From Typha latifolia (taxonomy: Eukaryota > Streptophyta > Magnoliopsida > Poales > Typhaceae): 64,000 nucleotides of DNA. Within the stretch, counting starts at the first letter, position 1, and each line of letters opens with the position of its first letter. The stretch lies in assembly GCA_019914945.1 (NCBI GenBank), contig CM034113.1, forward strand, positions 7,978,850 to 8,042,849. Reading direction: 5' to 3'. Positions 13,437 to 24,091 of this stretch are shown piece by piece. The notes beneath the pieces were generated by a model. The model was not told where the DNA came from and searched no databases. It saw only the letters and a list, made by a program, of their open reading frames with translations. The translations under genes were made by a program, and so were the position numbers.

Positions 13437-16400
13437 CATTCAAGTGCTCAATAAAACACGACACTAATCTCGAAGGCCTTATTTGTTTTGAGTTCCAAGG
13501 GGGAGGGTCCTGAACTTGGTCAAGGGTCTAGCCATGGTTCGAAGGATCAGCCAATCCGAGCTGATCCTCTTTCTCTCTCTCTTTCTCTCCCTACCATAGT
13601 TATTGCTTCTCCGACGCAAAAATTCAGCTCGGGCTAACTCCACAACGACGCAGATCCAACTCCGACAACCTCGGCTATATGATTTTTTTAATTTTATTTA
13701 TCTCTCCTCTCTCTTTTCTTCACTGTAGTTTTTTTTTCTCACCTTGACTATAACAAAGTTTTCTTTCTTTTCGTTTCCTTCACTCTCTCTCTCCTTTGTT
13801 GCAGTAATTTTAAGTAAGTACTTTTTAGTTTTAAATTTTTATATGTGAGTAATTATTGTTTTCTCATTTTTTTAAAAAAATTTAAAATTTTTCCGTATTT
13901 TTAAATAATATTTAGAATTTTATGTAATTAAAACTAGCCTGATCTGGTCTGAGCGGCCGATACAGACGATCTAATACATTTCGTTTTTTCGGGAGGCTGA
14001 TCCCTTATCCTGATCCCGATTTTTCGAACCTTGCATCTAACCTAGTTCAGTAACCAAACACCAAATTAACTTTTTTTCTTAATTAAGTTCAGACCCTAAT
14101 AAATAAATAAATAATAATATATCAATTCTAATATTCTTTCAATATGACTTCAATTTTACCATTGACATGACTTAAATATATCAATTTCATGTCTTGCCAA
14201 TCTCTTATCTCTCCTCTCTCATCCAAAACATTCATATTTTATATTATAAAATATATCTTCTTATATGGATGTGTTAAATCATATCCAATTGAGCCTCTCT
14301 TCTCTTCTCTCTCACTAAGAACACCATATGAGCTATTAAATATGTACTTAAGCCTGCAAATAGCTATTATAGACACTATATAAGTCAAAATTATTCCAAA
14401 CATGCACTTAAGCCTGCAAATGACTATTATAAACACCATATAAATCAGCAAATATACACTTAAGTCTACAAATAACTATTACAGAGGTTATACAAGCCAG
14501 CAAATATGCACTTAAATCACGAAAATGACTATTATAGACATTATATAAACAGTAAATATGCACTTAAGCCTACAAATAATTATTATAGACACTATATAAA
14601 CTAACAAATATGCACTTAAGCCCACAAATGGCTATTATAGACATCATATAAACTTGTAAATCCTTTCAAATATGCACGTAAGCACATAGATGTTTATTAT
14701 AATATTATAATATTCATCTATTATAATAATGACCGTCATCATGATATGAAAGGGTATTGTTATCCATCAAATTCACATATCATCAATTTTTCTCCAAAAC
14801 ACATTTTTTTTTAAATTTTTCAAAATCACATCACAAATAATAAATACACTCTTAGCTTAGTTTAGAACCAAACACCAAACTACCTTAGCCTAGTTCAAGG
14901 TACATAAATTAAAACTAAGAAATAGGGTCAACTAATCTAGTTCGGAGCTTAACCTCAAATCGAACAAGGCTTGACTGCTTGGATAATAGTTGGATAACAA
15001 TACCATCCTTTAAACCTTATGGAAGTACACAACAATAATTCAATAATTTCACATATTATGCTTTACAAATTAATCAAAAAATTTCAACATTTGGAACTTT
15101 GAATGAAAAATTACCTCATTAATAATTAGCGCTTTCCCATTCCTAACAATGTATTGGACATCCCGACGATAGAACTCTTTGGCCTTTAATGCATTCATCA
15201 GAAACCTACATCATCACTTCCAATATATATCAGAAAAATGCTAGCACCAAAAAACACAATAAATCTAGTTCTCAAAAGGAAAAACTTTTGTACCAATGTT
15301 ACATAGCTCAAAAAGAAATTTCTCATGAGCATGACAATAAAGTTCTACCAACAGGACCAGCTTCTCTGATTATAAAGTGTGAAAGGAATGAGACACCAAG
15401 GTATAGTTTTGTTTTTTTCTAGAGTTTTATAGGCACCTTGCCCATGGATCATTTTCATCCCATAGGTCATTTGTCTCAAGAACCATCTCAGCAAAAGCAA
15501 CTCCTTCCTCAGTCAGATCCACAGAATTGTCTTTGAGTTCCACATTGTAATGCTACAATAGGAAGTCATTTTTATAGAGATAAAACTGAGGATAAAAAAA
15601 AATGAAGCTCTCTATTAAGGATTTTATAAGCAAAGTTAAACAAATAACAAATATGTCAAACTCACAGTGCCTTGTTGAAGAAGCTCAGCAACTTTGGCAG
15701 CAACTGGATACCGTGCAGCATCTTTACTATCCTAGTAACAAAATTTTGAAAAATAGAACAAGTAAAGATTATAAGTTCCGTTCATCTAATCAAAAACACA
15801 TAAAAGGGATGGGAAACAATAAAATGCAACAAGTACCTCACCGCTGATTAATAGTGGATTCCTCCCCTCATCAATAAGTACAGAGTCCACCTCATCAACA
15901 ATTGCAAAATGGAATGGCTTTGGCCTGTCAAGTATCTTATAAGTCCTTAGAAACTATTAATTACAAATAAGAAACTTACAGGATGCCTTCAAATGTACCA
16001 TCTCATAACAAGTTGCCCTTTGTTTCGAGACAAATTATCACGAAGATAGTCAAAGCCAAGCTCCTGTAGGCCATGAGCAACTATTAGAAATTATTAAGAT
16101 AATGTGTTGGCCAACAACAGATGATTAAAGGCTGAACATTTGCAAAGTAAAATGGGCTAGTTAAATCAATGAATTATGTTATGATCGAAACTCCAAGTGA
16201 CAATATATCAAGTCTAGCCAAGGTCTAGAAGAAAGTAGAGGAAGATAACATATGAACTAAGCATCAAACACAGATACAGATACATTTTAGCATGATAGAT
16301 TTAAAAGGAATCAAAATCATGAGGAACAATATATTCAGCATTTTACCGAGTTATTGGTGTATGTAATGTCACAACCATAGTTGGCTCTCCTCTCATCTGC

Positions 16401-18894
16401 TGGCATACCACCCTACAGATGCAAGCAACATGAAAAGCAGTTATTCAATAAGTTCGATTGTTCACAGCGAAATGTTGAAAGCTACAGTCATACTATATAT
16501 TTGATCCTTACTTCCTTAGATGGACAACAAATATAAATAAGGAAAACATCAAAAATAAAATTGTCCATGTTAAGTGATAATTACTTGTACAAGACCCACA
16601 GATAGACCAAGAAAACGATGGACACGCCCCATCCACTCAGCATCACGTCGAGCCAAGTAATCATTAACAGTCACCACTGAAACAAACAAATAATTGAATA
16701 TTAATCACTAAGATAATAATTTCCAGTGCACTAGTCAAAATGTGAAAAGCTACAATAATAAGCATTTCAACTTATGTATGTCTACCACATGAGAGAACAT
16801 TCCAATCAACCTATTTTTGGTGTTTGGAACCTAAACGAGTATGCAAAACGCTATGCTAAATCCAACAGATTTGTGTCGAAAATAAGAATTGAATTTCTAC
16901 TGACATTTTTAGATAATGTGATGCGAACCGGTCGGATCGAATCGCATCATGAGGATATTGGGCTCGATGGATCGAGTCTATTTATCTTTTAATTGATTCA
17001 TGTTTATCTTATATAAGCTCTTAAAGCAAGTTTAGTTGTCATATAGGTCACTAAGAAAAATTTAATTAAATCACGTAATTCACTGAGGAAAGATCGATTA
17101 AGTCATATAAGCCTCTAAGGCAAATCCTAGTTCAAATCATATAAGTCTTTAAAGCTAAGGCTGAGTAAAACTCATTGTACCCGACCTCTATATAAAGAAA
17201 AACTGGACTTCTTTGCTTATTCATTCAAGTATTAAGAAATTATTTTAGTCTTGAGTTTATTTAAAGAGTAAGAATAAGATAATCTAGAAGTAGAAGTAAG
17301 ATAATCATAACCGTTTATTTTTCTAAGAGTAGATATAAGATAGAAATTCTAATTTTACATCCAACTCATATCCACCATCAACTCCATGAGCTACCCTATC
17401 TTACGACCGTCCATCACCACCCTTAGCCGTCCACCACCCTCCAACAACCGTCGCAACACCAGATATTTACCGTTCGGCCCCATTCTGACCTTGCCTTATT
17501 ATTTTAATTATATATTTTCATCCAGACATCTGATTAACGTGAAACTAAGCTATTAGAACCATATCTCGTGAGGCTACTATCACCTAAATTTTTATAATTT
17601 TCTTATGCCCGGATCGGCTCAAATCTGGTTTGTTACATAATGAATTTCCACTGAAGAGAGGCAAACAAAAGAAGTCACTTCACTTCTTAGTGAACAATAC
17701 CATAGCTTAGAAATATTAAATTGGCGTTCCACAGATACAGGGGAAATCAAACAAAAGCACAGTATCCTTCAAATATGCCATTGGGGCTTCTTTTATTACA
17801 AGGGTGACTAAAGAATAGCCACTGAGTGAAATTGAGCTTACCATGAACTCCATTTCCTGTAAGTGCATTTAGATATGCTGCCAGGGTGGAAACGAGCGTC
17901 TTGCCTTCACCAGTCTTCATCTCCGCGATGCACCCATCATGAAGCACTGCTCCACCAATTATCTGACAGAATTACCCAATAATAAAACCAGAAATAACTT
18001 CCTCACTTCGTAAAAAAGAATTAAAAACCAGAATTATCTTCTTTCCACAGGCAACAGACAAAAGCCAAAGAATCAAAACCTGGACATCAAAGTGCCGCAT
18101 TCCGAGCTTCCTTCTCGCAGCCTCTCTTACGACAGCAAAAGCCTCTTCGGGTAATTAGAGAAGGACCAAAGAGAAGAGAATCAACCCATAATAACGAAGA
18201 AATTACAGTAAGAAACAAGAAATCAAGAAATGGTAAAGGCCGAACCAGCTTGGATATCGGCCAACGTTTCCCCCTGACTCAATCGAAGGCGGAATTCTGC
18301 AGTCTTTAACCTCAGCTGCAAACAACGCAAGCACAAATAAACAACCCAAATAGAACAAATCAACATTACAGATCTATTTAATTCTACAGCCTTTTCCCAC
18401 TTAGAATTCAAGAACAAAGATACGCACGCAACCTGCTCGTCGGAAAGCCTCTGAATGCGAGTCTCGAGATCATTGACAGAACTTACGAGCCGGTAGTAAT
18501 CGAGAACGACCCAATTGTTTAAACTCCACAAATCTTTCCACTTGATACCTTTCCAAGTCCCCACCTTCTCCTGAAACACACAGAACGAGTAATCAAAACC
18601 CAGCACCACTAGTAAAGAGAACTCCATTCTCAGACAAACCTACGATATGGTAATTAGAAAATATCGCACCTTTATAGAATTGACGGCAGGTTTGAGCCCA
18701 CCAATTGCAGGAGCAGGGGACGGGGACGGGGACGGGGACGAGGACGAGGACGAGGACGAGGAAGAAAGTGAACAAGAAATGGACCTCTTCTTGCAGAGCT
18801 CGGAGAGGACAGAAGACGAGAAAGAGGAAGAAGAAGAGGGTTTCGAGGGGAAGGAGAGAGGAGGATTTGAGAGAACAGAGAGGACTGGAGCCAT
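2185..18894 (-). CDS. SECA2: Protein translocase subunit SECA2, plastid (frame broken in exon 8)
   Basis: ATP-driven motor of the second plastid Sec translocase, expected to act at the inner envelope. Exons, 5' to 3': 18894-18670, 18570-18433, 18315-18246, 18144-18080, 17962-17842, 16676-16585, 16412-16347, 16065-15999, 15924-15837, 15731-15666, 15552-15437, 15205-15115, 12950-12867, 12735-12643, 12555-12460, 12365-12280, 10477-10399, 10289-10176, 9947-9852, 9776-9713, 9575-9286, 7228-7173, 6363-6246, 6171-6091, 5227-5148, 4067-4013, 3927-3858, 3746-3557, 3457-3334, 2510-2436, 2349-2185. All have GT-AG borders. A Ser/Pro-rich transit peptide opens the protein. Walker A GEGKT lies near residue 184 and [11 protein letters not shown] near 290; [25 protein letters not shown] and [11 protein letters not shown] follow. 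The wording of [18 protein letters not shown] and the C-terminus fit SECA2, not SECA1. About 1072 residues are expected, but exon 8 is 67 nt where 65 or 68 is needed, giving an early stop. Confidence 0.93.
7640..7830 (+). mobile_element. Possible tRNA-derived SINE in SECA2 intron
   Basis: A tRNA-like block has a weak A-box (TATCTCAAAGG) near 7661 and a B-box-like GGTTCAATATA near 7705, preceded by the GAGGTCACG typical of plant SINE heads. A T/A-rich tail follows. No target duplication was identified, so the ends are approximate. Confidence 0.35.
11236..11280. repeat. A-run followed by (AT)n microsatellite
   Basis: An oligo-A run passes straight into alternating AT, inside the SECA2 intron between exons 16 and 17. 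It could be an old retroposon tail, but no element body was recognised upstream. Confidence 0.8.
13403..13434. repeat. Poly-A run of about 32 nt
   Basis: An uninterrupted A-run in the 2.2-kb SECA2 intron between exons 12 and 13. It lies antisense to the gene and may be a retroposon tail; no flanking duplication was seen. Confidence 0.85.
14340..14700 (+). repeat. 52-bp-period minisatellite in SECA2 intron
   Basis: Seven degenerate units share the core ACTTAAGCCTGCAAAT followed by CTATTATAGAC and TATATAAA. The ACTTAAG anchor (or a one-base variant) occurs at 14346, 14406, 14458, 14510, 14562, 14614 and 14676. The spacings are 60, 52, 52, 52, 52 and 62 nt, so the central units are exactly 52 bp and the outer two carry 8-10 bp extra. 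Confidence 0.9.
16919..17637 (+). mobile_element. Solo LTR with 5-bp target duplication (TAATG)
   Basis: The element begins TGATGCG and ends GTTACA, the TG...CA ends of LTRs. It is flanked by TAATG at 16914-16918 and 17638-17642. A TATA box (TATATAAAG) lies at 17189-17197, about 270 nt in, as expected for an LTR promoter. Several degenerate units of about 33 bp around ATATAAG..CTTAAAGC occupy 17000-17160. There is no internal gag-pol, so this is a solo LTR left by recombination. It sits in SECA2 intron 5, antisense to the gene. Confidence 0.82.
18716..18763 (-). repeat. Coding hexanucleotide repeat in SECA2 transit peptide
   Basis: About four GGGGAC units followed by four GAGGAC units on the plus strand. 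On the coding strand they read as serine-rich then Pro-Ser codons in the transit peptide. Length changes in multiples of six would keep the frame, so this is a likely site of neutral length variation. Confidence 0.85.
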
Positions 18895-18983
18895 GGCCTA
18901 AATGTTTGGGGTTTACGGTAGAGGTGGTGGGTTTCTGGAGATTTAGCTTAGTCTCAGAAAAAGGGTAATTTGTTTTTCATCTA

Positions 18984-19553
18984 ACACCCTGTATTGTATC
19001 TTATTATGTCTTACACCCTGTCTTTTCAAAAATAGAGAATTTTATAAATCACCCCCTATATTTTAACTATTTAGTAATTCATACTTATCTTTGAGAATTT
19101 TATAACCCAGCCCCTTATTTTTCTTTATAATTCTTAATCAACACTCTAATATTATTTTAACTAACTAACATCAATCAAATTACTAAAATAACCCGACAAT
19201 TTCCTCTTATTTTCTATATCTATTCACTTTCTTCCTCGCCTATCTTTTATCAATGCCCCATTGTCATCGCCATATTTCCTTATCTTTTTCGTCCTCGTCC
19301 CCCTCTCTTTTCTTCTTCTTTTTGAAAATAGAAAAGAACAATAAAGACGGTGGTAGTTTCTAATACCATTTAAATTAACGTAGGATATTAAATAAGATAA
19401 CGAAAAAAGAGATATCAGATTACAAAATTCACGGATATGAATCATAAAATAAGTAAAATATAGGGTGTGATTTATAAAACTCCCTCAAAGGATAATATGA
19501 AGCGACAAGGTCTAATCTGCAATAATCACATAATCTAGGGTGTGAAACGAAAG
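18984..19553. mobile_element. Inverted-repeat element (MULE- or foldback-like)
   Basis: The left arm (18984-19067) starts ACACCCTG and ends TATATTTTAACT. The right arm (19451-19553), reverse-complemented, starts ACACCCTA and ends TATATTTTACT. The two align imperfectly along their length, with the block TTTTATAAATCAC shared exactly. Arms of 85-100 bp around about 380 bp of noncoding core suggest a non-autonomous DNA transposon. I found no clear target duplication. It lies just upstream of the SECA2 start. Confidence 0.6.
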
Positions 19554-20458
19554 GACCTATATAAGGCGGTTGGAAGAGGCTTGGAGCTTATAGCTAAACC
19601 CAACACGGTTCCTGAACGGAGCGGATCGGAAATTTATCCGCTAATGGATCGGACTGAGTTCCAATTATTTGATCCGATTCTTATTGGGCCCATACCAAAG
19701 TGAAAGCCCAACCCAAATAAAGAAACAGATATTAGGGCCCATTTATTGCAGCCCAAAATTAGCTCATAGGGTTCCAAATTTTCTTCTTCTTCTTCATCTT
19801 TTCTTCTTTTTTTTCTTTTTTTTTCTTTCTTTTTTTTGCATTTTGTCATCACACACTCTCTCTCTCTACATGCTGCATATAGCATATAAAATTGTAAGCA
19901 TTCATTTAACTTTAGATTTGATTATATATTCATCTCTGAACTATAACTTAGTATTACATTACAAACCTGAGAAATAAAAGGTATAATTTTCGCCGACCCT
20001 TTAAACTATTTATAAGGTTACAATCTCTACTTAGAAGCTCGTAAGAGTGTTAAATTTAGATAGTATAAAAGGTAATTGTCTATTTTTATTCTTCAAAAAT
20101 GCAATGTAATATTAGGTCATAGTACATGATTTAGATAATATAATTAACTCTTAAAGATATGGTGGTCTCTAATGGTAGCCCATGTCACATGGTGATCTAA
20201 TCTCTTAGAAGCCATAACTTTGATGACAATAGTAGAGGCATGCACCTCTAATGGACTCTCCATCATTAATGGAGAAATATTGAAAAGGTGAGAGGCATCA
20301 AGAGGTAGATGGGGTTGTTGAGCAATAAAAACATCTGAGATAGGGGAAGGTTAGGTTGATGGAAAACCTCAACCTACATAAACAAATCTTTCACTTTTGA
20401 TTCAGTTAATGAGATTGACAAGAGTACCTAGATTAAATGCACATACATAACATCATCA
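19554..20458. other. Intergenic AT-rich DNA
   Basis: Contains a pyrimidine tract at about 19785-19840 and simple AT-rich sequence. No coding or RNA gene was recognised. Confidence 0.6.
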
Positions 20459-20990
20459 TCTTGTTTAGCTTTTATTAGTATTATTATTATTATTATTATT
20501 ATTAAACGAAGCTAAAGTCAGCTAGTTGCATGCCCCTTGTGAAAAAACACACCAAAGGTACCAAACTTAAAAGTGTACTAAACTCTCGAGGCATCTCATA
20601 GAGGACTACGGGCGAGATTTGCTATGAAGTCCGCCGCTTTGTTAGCTTCACAAAAAATATGCGTGAATGTCATCAAAGCATTAGCTCATAATTCTACAAT
20701 CCTTCACTAGGTTCTCGGTCCTCCAATGTGAGTATTTTCAATTGAATCCATACTAATCTTCTTCACACCCCACTTAACTATTTCTTCTAAAGTCATACGA
20801 ACCGTTACTATCGCCACATAAAGGCTGAGTATACTTCATCTGCTCTCATTTCTACACATAAGAAACCGTCTTTAGATGCCCTCATAATGTAACCAACACC
20901 TCAAGATCCATCAAAGTGAAGGAGCTACCGGTATTGATTTTAACCTAGTTGGGAGCCGGCGGCTCCCATGTCTTGTTTGGCATTTTTATG
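20459..20990 (-). mobile_element. Decayed LINE 3' end with RNase H-like domain
   Basis: Read on the minus strand, 20970-20590 keeps pieces of the plant RVT_3-type RNase H domain: WEPPAP, then VKINTGS, then ANKAADFIANLA near the end. Several stops and shifts interrupt it. A (TTA)n run at 20476-20504 would be the (TAA)n tail of a minus-strand insert. The flanks at 20459-20478 and 20971-20990 (TCTTGTTTAGCTTTT versus TCTTGTTTGGCATTTTT) look like a decayed target duplication. I infer an old, 5'-truncated LINE insertion. Confidence 0.68.
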
Positions 20991-22214
20991 AGTCCAAAAT
21001 GTTGAATTTTAGTCCAAAAATGGAATCATGAACTTCACAACAACAAAAAAACTGCATAAATATGATTCATGGTTTATAGAAAGTAAATGCTCTTATCATA
21101 TGTGAATTTTTCTTCTTCTTTTTTTTGTTCACGCAGCAATGATTTGGTCCATCCTATGAAGTTAGGAATAATAGAACCAAAAATTCCTATCTCCCCATTA
21201 ATAAGTTAAAAGTGCACAAATTTCTCCTTCCAAAAAGCCTTGATCACAAGGGCTCCAAGATGGATGCGGACTCTAAAAGTACTTTAACCTTGGATTCTTA
21301 ATAACATAGTTGGATTATATGAAGCAAAACATCCTTTTAATAGTGCATTATTTATAGAATGACATAGTCATGGTTGTGATATGTACTTTTGACTCCTCAT
21401 CTACCCAATTATGTTCTTAATCAGTACATGTTATCCACCAAATTTCATTAATATTATATTATATCATATTATATATCTCTTTTTAGGTTAGGATTTGATA
21501 CAAATTGATCGTATAAATGTCATTCGGGCATCATCTTGTTCACATTAATGTATAAATCATGTACGAATTCTACCAGTTACAACTCTATATATAACCTCCC
21601 AAGCATAATAAGAATCATTAAATACATGTGATTGGTATGTTGATCCATATTCGACGGTATCTTTAAATTAGACTCGAAAAAATCAGCCATCGTAGAATCC
21701 CACTCTACTTTTTTAATATACAATTAAGGACTTATCATATAAAAAACCCTCATCGATTAGAGATTAATTTGCTCTTAGTTACTCTAAAATAATCCACCTT
21801 TAAGACTAATCAAGAATCATAATCATGGGCAAACAGTGTTCGATAAAAGTCATATATAACAAAAGTTAAAAATGTCAAAGTGTTGAAATTGATGAATAGT
21901 ATCGATGAACAATGCATTCAAACAACTTCTGTCCAAAGTTCATTTCAATGTGCATTGAATATTTTCCACCCAGTGGTATGGAATGCTTGTGGTTCGAATG
22001 CATTGGTAAATCAAAGTTAAATTTCAAAGTCTGGGATATTCTATTTTTAGGTAAATTATTATTTTTTTGAATAGATAAAAGAAAGGTGTTGTGTAACTAT
22101 TGGTGTGCCCCCATAGGTTATTAGACATTGATAGAAAAATAATAATAGTTTAGAAGGTAAAAAAAATTATTATTATTATTATTATTTCTACAACCACTAA
22201 ATCTTGTACATCTT

Positions 22215-22593
22215 AATTAGCAGACACTACAAGTCGGCACTCATCGCTGAAACCATGACGCTAAAGAAAGCTCTACTCTCCTCGGTCAAAAAAGGTTACT
22301 CCAAGGTTTGCCTTGAGTCTGACTCAACCGTTCGCATTAGTCAATTGCCTCTATAATCAATGATATTAAAAATCTAACTAGCAATTTTAACAGTTGTAAA
22401 GTTACTCATATAACTCGTCAAGATAATCTTGTTGTTGATTGGCTTGCAAAAAAGGGAAGAAGACTCGGCTTCAGGTGTACTTGGGATAGGAGATTTTTTT
22501 CAGAACTTGTTCAAATTTTGATCTCTGATTGCTCCCAATTAGTATCTTAATATAATCGTTTCCTTTATAAAAAAAAATTAGCAGACACTACAA
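22215..22593 (+). mobile_element. 5'-truncated LINE with RNase H domain and exact 18-bp target duplication
   Basis: The 18-mer AATTAGCAGACACTACAA occurs at 22215-22232 and again at 22576-22593. Between them lie about 340 nt encoding the end of an RNase H-like domain: ALIAETMTLKKALLSS, KVCLESDSTV, then after a frame change HITRQDNLVVDWLAKKG and a stop near 22550, followed by an A-rich tail. This is what target-primed LINE integration leaves. The exact duplication indicates a fairly recent event; the frame breaks probably came with the source copy or soon after. Confidence 0.9.
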
Positions 22594-24055
22594 CTTAAAA
22601 TGATGCAGCCATTAAAACATGCATGAACCATGAACTGCCACTCTCTCTCTCTCTCAATTATATAACTACTGTGTCATCCTGCCAAGTTTATATGGGAGAC
22701 AAGAAGACTAGTATGAATAGAAAAAAGAATAGTAGAAAGTGACAAAATTGCATGTGGTTTGAAGTGGGTACATGAAAATATTAGTTTATATATATTCTTC
22801 TAAGTTTAGATGTCCATGTTGGCTTTGTGTGTATCTCACTTATTAAATAGAACAAGCCTGCCCATATCTAACTAGTTTAGCTATAGATATTGAAGTGGTT
22901 TAATATATTTATCTCTCTCACCTAACACTTAACATGCCCTCATGTGACATGCATGATGATGTCTACATACATATATATGTAAAAATACACCACTGTCTAC
23001 AAATCAAACATTGAGTCATTAACTAATCTAGACATTGCAATAGGTAATTTTAGAAACAATTATTCTCTGATTAAAAAAGTTGCAAGTCATATCAATTGAT
23101 TTAAATGGGGTTTCTTTTTTGAGAAGAATTGAGGATATTAATTAAGAATTTCCTCCTTATTTATTAGGCTATAATACACTTTGCAGAATAATTAACATAA
23201 GACTTATAATAATATGCTTTTTAAGGAGATAAGCTGTTAAGAGTATTGATTGGAGGGAGATCTATAATTTAATTGTATTTAATTTTTTAATTTAGAACAA
23301 TAAATTCTAATGTGTATGTGTAAATTATATATATATATATTTTTTATTATTACAGAATATGTGTGGATTATAGAAAATCTACCCATGATATAGCACCTGA
23401 AATCGAATACAAAGAGTACTACATGATTAGAAAACACATAATCAAAACGATTAATGCATTGACGTGTATATATGGTACTACATCCATTTCATATAATCTC
23501 ATGTTTGATATGAAACTAATAAATGAGATTAGAAGTAATAATGACATTATTATAATATTGCCCTTATATAAATAATAATAAAAATAAAACTAACAATCTT
23601 ATAATTCTGGTTATTTGAAATTGAACGTGATTAGATTTTTATAAATTATGAATATAATTTAAGTTTAAGATAATTAATAATGTAATTTTGTTTAGTTATC
23701 CCGTTTATACTCCTATATAAACTAAACAGTAGATTAAAATTATAATATAAAATTAATAATTCTAATAAATATGTTATCCGCTCTTATTTAATCCTATAAT
23801 CAAAATGAAACGCACTATACTAATGAGAGCAAACTAAGTACACGTAAGCATCGTTGCATGTGATGCATGAGTAAATTGGAGGCATGGCAAACGTAACCAA
23901 CCACCCAACTAACCGACCAGACCCAAAATTAAACGAACCACGAAATCGGTGCGTGCGTGCGTTTGAAATAACAATTAGGAATAACTTTATAATTATTATA
24001 CTATTTTTTTCTAGAATAACTTTATAATTTCATATAGATATATATAATGTTATAA

Positions 24056-24091
<36 letters not shown>

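Noticed and set aside
2185..18894. Assignment to SECA1 (thylakoid Sec1) instead of SECA2
   Set aside because: Blocks such as [27 protein letters not shown] and the C-terminal MESEELYAS fit SECA2 and differ from SECA1.
15999..18894. Reading SECA2 as two separate genes because of the exon 8 stop
   Set aside because: Downstream exons keep perfect SECA2 order, phases and conservation with no new start or promoter; a single-locus frame lesion or sequence error is simpler.
20951..20967. GC-rich near-palindrome GGGAGCCGGCGGCTCCC
   Set aside because: It falls in the WEPPAP coding stretch of the LINE RNase H remnant, so the symmetry is most simply a coding coincidence rather than a terminator or hairpin element.
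21985..22010. GGTTCGAATGC, tRNA B-box-like word
   Set aside because: No matching acceptor, D or anticodon arms around it.
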